64,000 bases of DNA, from the NCBI GenBank assembly GCA_963973455.1, contig CAXAZF010000005.1, forward strand, positions 1 to 64,000, in the 5' to 3' direction. This document shows positions 1 through 6,020 of the stretch, one piece after another. Origin of the DNA: Marixanthomonas sp002364245. Lineage in GTDB: Bacteria > Bacteroidota > Bacteroidia > Flavobacteriales > Flavobacteriaceae. How positions within the stretch are numbered: the first letter of the stretch is position 1; every line of letters starts with the position of its first letter. Position numbers and translations under genes: made by a program. Below the pieces are notes generated by a model. The model saw nothing but the letters and a program-made list of their open reading frames with translations. It was not told where the DNA came from and did not search any database.

Positions 1-1290
1 AATTATAGTGAAACTTCTACTATTGCAAGAAATTTTAAAGATGAAGGATTTAATCGGGTAGATTTTTCTGAAAAAGCTGATATCTATGTAATTAATACCT
101 GTAGTGTAACCGAAAATGCAGATAAGCGTTTTAAAACAATTGTAAAGAAAGCTCAGAAAGTAAATCCTGATGCTTTTGTGGCGGCAGTAGGTTGCTATGC
201 CCAACTTAAACCCGAAGAATTAGCCGATGTTGACGGAGTTGATTTAGTATTAGGTGCAACTGAAAAGTTCAAAATTACAGATTACCTAAATGATCTCTCA
301 AAAAATGATTTTGGGGAAGTACATTCATGTGAAATAGACGAAGCAGATTTCTATGTTGGTTCGTATTCTATTGGCGATCGAACTCGTGCTTTTTTGAAAG
401 TACAAGACGGTTGCGATTATAAATGTACCTATTGCACGATTCCGTTGGCAAGAGGAATTTCTAGAAGTGATACCTTGGGTAATGTGCTAAAAAATGCTGC
501 TGAAATTTCAGAAAAAGGAATTAAAGAAATTGTATTGACTGGTGTAAACATTGGCGACTACGGAAAAGGGGAGTTTGGCAATAAAAAACACGAACATACT
601 TTTTTTGAATTATGCGAAGCTTTAGATACAGTTCCAGGAATTGAACGTTTACGTATTTCTTCTATAGAACCGAATCTTTTGAAAAATGAAACAATTGATT
701 TTGTTTCACAATCCAGAACCTTTGTGCCGCATTTTCATATTCCACTACAAAGTGGAAGCAATGACCTATTAAAACTGATGCGTCGCCGGTATATGAGCGA
801 ATTGTATGTAGATAGGGTAGAGCGCATTAAAGAAACGATGCCACACGCTTGTATTGGTGTAGATGTTATTGTAGGTTTTCCAGGCGAAACAGAGGAGCGC
901 TTTCTAGAAACCTATCATTTTTTAAATGAATTGGATATTTCATACTTACACGTTTTTACCTATTCAGAACGAGACAATACCCCAGCCGCCGAAATGGACG
1001 GCGTAGTTCCAAATAAAGTACGTAAAAAGCGAAGTAAAATGTTGCGAGGACTTTCAGCTAAAAAACGGAGAGCTTTTTATGAAAGTCAGTTAGATAGTAC
1101 CCGAACGGTTCTTTTTGAAGGCGAAAATAAAAAAGGGTACATCCATGGGTTTACCGAAAACTACGTAAAAGTAAAAGCTCCGTGGAATCCGGAGCTGGTT
1201 AATACGCTGCACACCATTCAGCTTACCGAAATTGACGAAGATGGTTTGGTGCGGTTTGAGTTTGTAAATGAAAAAGCGATTGCAAGCTAG
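1..1290 (+). CDS. mtaB: tRNA t6A37 methylthiotransferase MtaB, 5' truncated by window
   Basis: Radical-SAM methylthiotransferase that converts t6A37 to ms2t6A37 in tRNAs reading ANN codons. The frame is open from base 1, so the start lies just outside the window; 429 codons are present and probably only some 10-15 residues are missing. The N-terminal UPF0004 domain shows NTCSVTENA (Cys codon 100-102) and GCYAQ (Cys codon 193-195), ligands of the auxiliary 4Fe-4S cluster. The radical-SAM CxxxCxxC motif is CDYKCTYC (Cys codons 412, 424, 433), and a TRAM-like tail follows at the C-terminus. The stop overlaps the convergent gene at 1287 by 4 bp. MiaB is the main alternative; the C-DYKC-TYC motif and overall length fit MtaB better. 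Confidence 0.93.
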   Translation, partial: NYSETSTIARNFKDEGFNRVDFSEKADIYVINTCSVTENADKRFKTIVKKAQKVNPDAFVAAVGCYAQLKPEELADVDGVDLVLGATEKFKITDYLNDLSKNDFGEVHSCEIDEADFYVGSYSIGDRTRAFLKVQDGCDYKCTYCTIPLARGISRSDTLGNVLKNAAEISEKGIKEIVLTGVNIGDYGKGEFGNKKHEHTFFELCEALDTVPGIERLRISSIEPNLLKNETIDFVSQSRTFVPHFHIPLQSGSNDLLKLMRRRYMSELYVDRVERIKETMPHACIGVDVIVGFPGETEERFLETYHFLNELDISYLHVFTYSERDNTPAAEMDGVVPNKVRKKRSKMLRGLSAKKRRAFYESQLDSTRTVLFEGENKKGYIHGFTENYVKVKAPWNPELVNTLHTIQLTEIDEDGLVRFEFVNEKAIAS

Positions 1291-1586
1291 ATGCTAATCC
1301 CTACGGGTAATAAATCTCTATACTTTCTTCTGTTTTTACGCATAAAACCTGCTATTTCAGGGCTGGTGGGTACCAAGCTGATACCACGGTCCTTCACTTC
1401 ATCAAAAACCGCTTTAATGAATATATCTCGAAAACCTTGGTCCTCCAGGTCTTCAGGCATATCATATTTAGTTAGGAAAATTTTACGGTCTTGCAGTGCA
1501 TACTCTATTCGGGCCATATTATCTCCAATTTCCAGTTCGAATTGTCTTAAAAATTCGTTATCGGTAATCTCTACATCTTCAATCAT
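1287..1586 (-). CDS. Small GNAT-like N-acetyltransferase family protein (YidJ/Acetyltransf_CG type)
   Basis: A 99-residue protein with the short acetyltransferase-like fold typical of the GCN5-related _CG family: an N-terminal strand segment (ARIEYALQDRKIFLTKYDMP), then a central helix and a C-terminal ...PEIAGFMRKNRRKYRDLLP segment. These proteins are about 90-100 residues and their substrates are unknown. The ATG at 1586 is the only reasonable start. It sits 18 bp downstream of pirin on the same strand and may be co-transcribed with it; its 3' end overlaps mtaB by 4 bp in convergent orientation. The family assignment is by pattern; enzymatic activity is not demonstrated by anything visible here. 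Confidence 0.75.
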   Translation of the reverse strand: MIEDVEITDNEFLRQFELEIGDNMARIEYALQDRKIFLTKYDMPEDLEDQGFRDIFIKAVFDEVKDRGISLVPTSPEIAGFMRKNRRKYRDLLPVGISI

Positions 1587-1604
1587 GGGAGTTATTTTTT
1601 ATAA

Positions 1605-2321
1605 TTAGTTCATTGGTGTTTCAATAAGTAAAACGCGACTGTTTTTATTGGCAGTTATATCAAAACTGTCTGTATCCCATATTCCTATGGCATCACGTTT
1701 GTTAAGTGTTTCATTATTAACAAGAATGGTGCCGTCTATTACAAAAACGTATACGCCGTGGGATTTGTTATATAATGAATAGAAAGTTTCAGTTTTTTCT
1801 GAAAATGTACCAATACTAAAATAGGCTTGTTGGTGTATCCATAACTCGTTTTCTTGAGCTTCAGATTTTGGTTTAACTATAGTGCTGAATGAATTATCTT
1901 TTAATAAAGGATCGATTTGTTTTTGGTCATAACGCGGGGAAACATTTTCTTTTTCGGGTAAAATCCAAATTTGAAATAATTTAACAGGTTCAGTAGTGCT
2001 AGCATTAATTTCACTATGCTCAACACCAGTACCCGCACTCATCACTTGAACATCACCAGAATGAATAATTCCGTTATTTCCCATAGAATCCTGATGCTTT
2101 AAAGCGCCTAACTGTGGAATAGTGACAATTTCCATATTCTTATGGGGATGTTTGCCAAAACCCATAGCGGGATCAACTTGGTCATCGTTTAAAACACGAA
2201 GTTTTCCAAACTGAAGACGGTCTGGGTTAAAATAATTTGCAAAACTGAAAGAATACCTGGCTTGTAGCCAACCAAAATTTGCCGTTCCACGACTTTCAGC
2301 AGGATGTAAAATCTTTTTCAT
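1605..2321 (-). CDS. Pirin family protein (cupin)
   Basis: A bicupin of the pirin family, about 238 residues. The N-terminal cupin carries the iron-binding signature HPHKNMEIVT followed by ...ALKHQDS... and GTGVEHSE, which supply the His/His/His/Glu metal set. Bacterial pirins include quercetin 2,3-dioxygenases and redox-linked regulators, so the cellular role is open. The frame extends three codons upstream to a TTG at 2330, but the ATG at 2321 (MKKILHPAESRG) matches the normal pirin N-terminus and is preferred. It is probably the first gene of a two-gene unit with the small acetyltransferase downstream. Confidence 0.9.
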   Translation of the reverse strand: MKKILHPAESRGTANFGWLQARYSFSFANYFNPDRLQFGKLRVLNDDQVDPAMGFGKHPHKNMEIVTIPQLGALKHQDSMGNNGIIHSGDVQVMSAGTGVEHSEINASTTEPVKLFQIWILPEKENVSPRYDQKQIDPLLKDNSFSTIVKPKSEAQENELWIHQQAYFSIGTFSEKTETFYSLYNKSHGVYVFVIDGTILVNNETLNKRDAIGIWDTDSFDITANKNSRVLLIETPMN

Positions 2322-2347
2322 ATGCTCCAATAGCTATAAGATAATAG

Positions 2348-2355
2348 TATCTTTG
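2348..2355 (+). promoter_or_regulatory. Candidate -7 box for the 2414 hydrolase gene
   Basis: TATCTTTG matches the Bacteroidota -7 consensus TAnnTTTG and lies about 60 bp upstream of the hydrolase start, in the divergent gap with pirin. No good TTTG -33 element is visible at the proper distance, so this is a single-box assignment. Confidence 0.4.
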
Positions 2356-2413
2356 CCTAACAAAGTTACAAAAAAATACCGTGCTCGAACGCAAATAATT
2401 TCGATAATCCTGT

Positions 2414-3076
2414 ATGAACCCTGAAATAACACACGTTTATTTTGTACCGGGAATGGCGGCTGGAAAAGAAATTTTCAAGAATATCCGTCTTCCAAAAAGT
2501 CGCTTTCAAACCCATGTGCTTGAGTGGTTGATTCCCGAAAAAAATGAATCTATAGAGTTGTACGCCAAAAGAATGGCAGAAAGAGTAAAAGAGCCCAATT
2601 CGGTTTTAGTAGGTGTTTCTTTTGGGGGCGTAGTAGTGCAAGAAATGGCACAATACCTTACCTTGAAAAACTTGATTATCATCTCTAGTGTAAAATCTAA
2701 AAAAGAATTGCCTACCCGTATGAAATTTGCCCGTAAAACGGGTGCTTATAAATTAATTCCTACTCGATTGGTACTAAGTGCAGATAATCTCACTAAGTTT
2801 TCGGTTGGTCCGCGATCAAAAAAAAGGCTTCAGTTGTACCAAGAGTTTCTTCACGTTCGTGATAAGCGATATTTAGATTGGGCTATCAAAAATATGGTAA
2901 AATGGCAACGCGAAGAGCCGATGGAAGAAGTCGTGCATATTCACGGAGACAGCGATGTGGTCTTTCCTATTAAGAATATTGACGATTGTGTTAAACTAGA
3001 GGGCGGGACCCACATTATGCTCTTAAATAAAGGAAAGCAGGTTTCAGAAAAATTAATTGAAATAATTTCTACCTAA
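2414..3076 (+). CDS. Alpha/beta hydrolase
   Basis: A 220-residue cytoplasmic alpha/beta hydrolase without a signal peptide. The nucleophile elbow is GVSFGG (G-x-S-x-G, Ser about residue 81). A late acid is in HGDSDVVFP and the His is in GGTHIML, giving a plausible Ser-Asp-His triad. The N-terminus HVYFVPGMAAG contains the usual oxyanion-loop position (HxxPG). The lid is small, as in esterases of about 220 residues. The substrate cannot be read from sequence. It stands alone, divergent from pirin and followed 59 bp later by the transglycosylase. Confidence 0.85.
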   Translation: MNPEITHVYFVPGMAAGKEIFKNIRLPKSRFQTHVLEWLIPEKNESIELYAKRMAERVKEPNSVLVGVSFGGVVVQEMAQYLTLKNLIIISSVKSKKELPTRMKFARKTGAYKLIPTRLVLSADNLTKFSVGPRSKKRLQLYQEFLHVRDKRYLDWAIKNMVKWQREEPMEEVVHIHGDSDVVFPIKNIDDCVKLEGGTHIMLLNKGKQVSEKLIEIIST

Positions 3077-3135
3077 AACCACGTTAATTTCTTTAAAAAG
3101 GGTATATTAATAGGTACATTTAAAAAAAATAAGTT

Positions 3136-4098
3136 ATGAGTTTTTTATCTAAAGTAGGGTTGGGTGCTATTTTATTTGTAATTAGTGGTTTGTCTATCAA
3201 CGCAGTACAAGATCACTCGACTGATGAAGCGGAACAAAGCCCGCAAGTCAATGAAAAAATGCAAGAGAGTTTAGTAAACGACTACAACGTATATGCGCTT
3301 CCAATTCCTGAAACTATGGATTTTGCAGGAGAACCCGTTCCTTTAAATGAGCCCGACATACGAGAGCGATTTGACCGGGAGTTGTTAGTAAACACGTATT
3401 GGCAATCCAATGGGCTGTTAATAATAAAACGGGCCAATAAATATTTTCCTATTATTGAACCGATGCTTGAAAAATATGGTCTACCCGATGATTTTAAATA
3501 TCTAGCAGTAGCTGAAAGTGGTTTAATGAACAATAGTTCTCCAGCTGGCGCTGCTGGCTTTTGGCATTTTTTAAGTAGTACAGGACGTGAATATGGCTTA
3601 GAGATCAATGATTATGTGGATGAAAGATATAACCTAGAATTAGCTACTAAAGTTGCGGCAGAGTACCTTAAAAAGTCTAAAGAACGCTTTGGGAGTTGGA
3701 CTTTGGCAGCTGCGGCATACAATGCAGGAAACTACGGCGTAAGCAAGCAAATAGACCGTCAAAAAGCTGAAAATGATTATTACGATGTACTTCTTAATGA
3801 TGAAACAAGTCGTTACGTATTTAGAATATTAGCATTTAAAACTATCCTTTCAAATCCGAAGAAGTACGGGTTTAACTACAGAGAGCAGGATTTATACCAA
3901 CAAGTTCCAACCTATAAAGTAAAAGTGGATACGGCGGTAACTGATTTTCCAGATTTTGCCGATAAGTTTGGTATTAGCTATAAGGTATTAAAAATTCACA
4001 ATCCGTGGTTGCGCGAAACGTATTTAAAAAACGCTTCGGGTAAAGAATATTTTATTGAAATACCAGAAAAGGGATATTATAATAAACCTACTAAGTAA
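3136..4098 (+). CDS. Lytic transglycosylase (MltD-like, GH23/SLT) with C-terminal LysM-like segment
   Basis: A peptidoglycan-cleaving lytic transglycosylase of 320 residues, exported to the periplasm by an N-terminal hydrophobic segment (residues about 5-22). The SLT domain occupies about residues 90-240: the catalytic Glu is E127 in AVAESGL, followed by the G-W/F-H-F motif GAAGFWHF, and then AAAAYNAG, which is the family's AYNxG motif. The C-terminal 70 residues (YKVKVDTAVTDFPDFADKFG) resemble one degenerate LysM repeat, giving the MltD layout with fewer repeats than in E. coli. It makes 1,6-anhydro-muropeptides during wall growth. It is followed by a strong hairpin terminator. Confidence 0.9.
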   Translation: MSFLSKVGLGAILFVISGLSINAVQDHSTDEAEQSPQVNEKMQESLVNDYNVYALPIPETMDFAGEPVPLNEPDIRERFDRELLVNTYWQSNGLLIIKRANKYFPIIEPMLEKYGLPDDFKYLAVAESGLMNNSSPAGAAGFWHFLSSTGREYGLEINDYVDERYNLELATKVAAEYLKKSKERFGSWTLAAAAYNAGNYGVSKQIDRQKAENDYYDVLLNDETSRYVFRILAFKTILSNPKKYGFNYREQDLYQQVPTYKVKVDTAVTDFPDFADKFGISYKVLKIHNPWLRETYLKNASGKEYFIEIPEKGYYNKPTK

Positions 4099-4125
4099 AA
4101 GTACAGATTAAAAAAAATAGAAGAC

Positions 4126-4160
4126 AAAGGCCATTTACTTTAAAAGTAAACGGCCTTTTT
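4126..4160 (+). terminator. Rho-independent terminator after the transglycosylase
   Basis: AAAGGCC, one mismatch, TTTACTT pairs with AAGTAAA, mismatch, GGCCTTT, and is followed by a T run. The loop is three bases. It lies 28 bp after the stop codon, between convergent genes. Confidence 0.85.
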
Positions 4161-4181
4161 AACTTTGGTTAGTTTATCCTG

Positions 4182-4892
4182 TTACGGATTGTCTTTTGCT
4201 ACAATATCGCTTTGGTTGTTTCCATCAAAACTTTTGATTAATGAAATACCATTGTGAAATGAATCATAATTCATCTCAAATGAAACTTCATAGGCTTCGT
4301 TATATGGATGTAACACTCCGCGTCTTACATCAATTATTGTTTTATCTGAATCTATAAAGAAAGACGTAGGAAACCCTAAACTATGCTTCATAGTTTCCAC
4401 TATATGGTCGTGGGTGTTTTCTGTTTCATCTACATAAACAATGTTTATTTTATTGCTGTAACCGTAATTACGAGCTTTCTTTCTTACTTTCTTTTTAGTA
4501 TCCCAGAAAAGCACAACAAAATCGATTTCCTTATAATTTTCATCTACAATTTTATTTAATGCTGGAATTTCCCCTACTCCTGGAGTACACCAAGAAGCAT
4601 AAGTTATTAGGAAAACCGGTTTTTCAAAATCGTAAAAGTTTATTTTTTTCCCTGAAGTTTTGCGAATATTAAAGTTGTCGAGACGACTTCCGTTAACTAC
4701 ATTGTTTATGAGTGAGTCGAACAAGAAGTCTGCCCGCTCATAGTTTTGGTCAATATAAGCCTGCTTCGATTGGGTTTTATATTTTTTAATATTTTTTCCA
4801 ATCGCTTGAGAAAATAGGTTTTCATGCTCAACTTCTTGAGAGAGCGCTGTAAATGAAACCAATAAGAATAGAAGAAGTAGTTTTCTACCCAT
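4182..4892 (-). CDS. TlpA/thioredoxin-like protein with a single active-site Cys
   Basis: A 236-residue exported protein with a signal peptide (MGRKLLLLFLLVSFTALSQ). From about residue 90 it has a TlpA/AhpC-TSA thioredoxin fold: SWCTPGVGEIP at the active site and the cis-Pro loop GFPTSFFID. The active-site motif is W-C102-T-P-G105 where resolving TlpA-type proteins have WCxPC, so the second Cys is Gly. That rules out a normal dithiol/disulfide cycle; a mono-thiol reductase, peroxidase-like or thiol-binding role is possible. The N-terminal 80 residues are specific to this protein. A -7 promoter box lies 25 bp upstream. Confidence 0.8.
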   Translation of the reverse strand: MGRKLLLLFLLVSFTALSQEVEHENLFSQAIGKNIKKYKTQSKQAYIDQNYERADFLFDSLINNVVNGSRLDNFNIRKTSGKKINFYDFEKPVFLITYASWCTPGVGEIPALNKIVDENYKEIDFVVLFWDTKKKVRKKARNYGYSNKINIVYVDETENTHDHIVETMKHSLGFPTSFFIDSDKTIIDVRRGVLHPYNEAYEVSFEMNYDSFHNGISLIKSFDGNNQSDIVAKDNP

Positions 4893-4916
4893 AAGCGTTT
4901 AAAATGATTAACGCAT

Positions 4917-4924
4917 CAAAGGTA
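4917..4924 (-). promoter_or_regulatory. Candidate -7 box for the TlpA-like gene
   Basis: On the minus strand this reads TACCTTTG, a full match to TAnnTTTG, about 25 bp upstream of the ATG at 4892. The -33 region shows no clear TTTG. Confidence 0.5.
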
Positions 4925-5003
4925 TAAAGGTGTTAAGAGAAAACAGCATTTTTTCGATTAAGCAAAACCTATAATCGTTAAAGTGCAAATATTTGTAAGA
5001 GTG

Positions 5004-5019
5004 TACGTGTGTACACGTA
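5004..5019. repeat. Short perfect palindrome, possible operator
   Basis: TACGTGT-GT-ACACGTA: 7-bp arms with a 2-bp centre, in the 142-bp gap between the TlpA-like gene and the end of the TPR gene, about 80 bp upstream of the -7 box of the former. It has no T run and is too tight to be a terminator, so an operator is the likelier reading if it is functional. Confidence 0.35.
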
Positions 5020-5034
5020 TGTTAATGTAAGAAT

Positions 5035-5598
5035 TTAACGCCTCCCTCCATGACGTCCACCACCAAAATGTTGTCTAGGTTGTCCAGCTTTTTTCATTTG
5101 CTGTTTCATCATTTTTAATTGATCATCCAGCATATTGTGTTTGTCAAGTGCTTTTGCCTCTTTCATTAAGGTTTGCGCTTCTCGCTTACGGTTTTTTGTC
5201 ATGGCAATTCCGGCTAGGTTTAGTTTGGCCATTGCCATATCAGCACTCATGTTTAATCCCAAACTAACAGCTTTTTTAAAATATTTTTCAGCTTCGTTCA
5301 TATTAGTTTGCGATACCATTAAACCATTTAAATAGTAATAATAGCCTTGTTGCTTTTTCACTAAAGAAGCCTCAGGATTTTTAATTTTGTCCAACCATTT
5401 TTTAGCTCCCGGGAAATCTTGTTTTCTTAATCGTAAAAAGGCAAGTAGTATAATTTCGTTTTTAAAGTATAGAAAGATGAATATTAATGAAAGGAATATC
5501 AACATAATTCCATTTCCAATATTATTTTCAAAAAACTGCCAAACTGCTGCTGCAATAACGAGTGCAGCTAATACTAATTTTATATTTTTGTTGAACAT
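5035..5598 (-). CDS. Membrane-anchored TPR-like protein with Gly/Arg/His-rich tail
   Basis: 187 residues. Two closely spaced hydrophobic helices at the N-terminus (about residues 8-24 and 29-46) place the rest of the protein at the membrane. Residues about 60-160 are helical and contain TPR-like units, e.g. AEKYFKKAVSLGLNMSAD, followed by LNLAGIAMTKNRKREAQTLM. The last 15 residues are GQPRQHFGGGRHGGRR-like, a basic low-complexity tail that might contact RNA or anionic lipid. I do not recognise a named family. It is transcribed away from rpmH; function unknown, probably a scaffold. Confidence 0.7.
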   Translation of the reverse strand: MFNKNIKLVLAALVIAAAVWQFFENNIGNGIMLIFLSLIFIFLYFKNEIILLAFLRLRKQDFPGAKKWLDKIKNPEASLVKKQQGYYYYLNGLMVSQTNMNEAEKYFKKAVSLGLNMSADMAMAKLNLAGIAMTKNRKREAQTLMKEAKALDKHNMLDDQLKMMKQQMKKAGQPRQHFGGGRHGGRR

Positions 5599-5664
5599 GT
5601 AAAGTCTATTTTTATAGGGTTGGCAAAGGTACTAAAAACAAATAAATATTTTTTTAATTTTCCA

Positions 5665-5695
5665 TTTGGAAACCTAAAAAATGATTGTATATTTG
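5665..5695 (+). promoter_or_regulatory. Consensus Bacteroidota promoter of rpmH
   Basis: TTTG (5665-5668), exactly 19 bases, then TATATTTG (5688-5695) is a complete match to the TTTG-N19-TAnnTTTG vegetative promoter of Bacteroidota. Transcription would begin near 5702, giving a leader of about 55 nt before rpmH. It is the clearest promoter in the window. Confidence 0.85.
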
Positions 5696-5757
5696 CACCC
5701 GACTTTTAACAGAGGTCTTATTTAAAATTTTTCAGAAGAAGTATAACCTAAGTTACA

Positions 5758-5916
5758 ATGAAAAGAACATTTCAGCCATCAAAGAGAAAAAGAAGAAATA
5801 AACACGGTTTTAGAGAGCGTATGGCTTCAGTAAACGGTAGAAAAGTTTTAGCTGCCCGCAGAGCTAAGGGTAGAAAGAAACTATCTGTGTCTTCTGAAAC
5901 ACGTCACAAAAAATAA
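5758..5916 (+). CDS. rpmH: 50S ribosomal protein L34
   Basis: A 52-residue, highly basic protein: MKRTFQPSKRKRRNKHGF at the start and RMASVNGRKVLAARRAKGRK in the middle are the L34 signature, with a short family-typical extension at the C-terminus (SVSSETRHKK). L34 is a late-assembling structural protein of the large ribosomal subunit. The gene is preceded by a perfect vegetative promoter and followed by a hairpin terminator, so it is transcribed alone here; the usual neighbours rnpA and dnaA are not adjacent. Confidence 0.98.
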   Translation: MKRTFQPSKRKRRNKHGFRERMASVNGRKVLAARRAKGRKKLSVSSETRHKK

Positions 5917-5937
5917 TGTTTATATCTTATAAATAAT

Positions 5938-5969
5938 AAAGGTGTTGTTTTTATACAACACCTTTTTTT
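5938..5969 (+). terminator. Rho-independent terminator of rpmH
   Basis: AAGGTGTTGT pairs with ACAACACCTT across a six-base loop and runs into T7. It begins about 22 bp after the rpmH stop. Confidence 0.9.
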
Positions 5970-6020
5970 ATACCCTAATGCTTCGTAATTTTACATACCA
6001 GATAAAAACTTCCTTTAAAC

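Noticed and set aside
1291..1608. Plus-strand frame of 105 codons after mtaB
   Set aside because: It is the antisense of the small acetyltransferase gene, Ser-rich without domain pattern, typical of a shadow frame.
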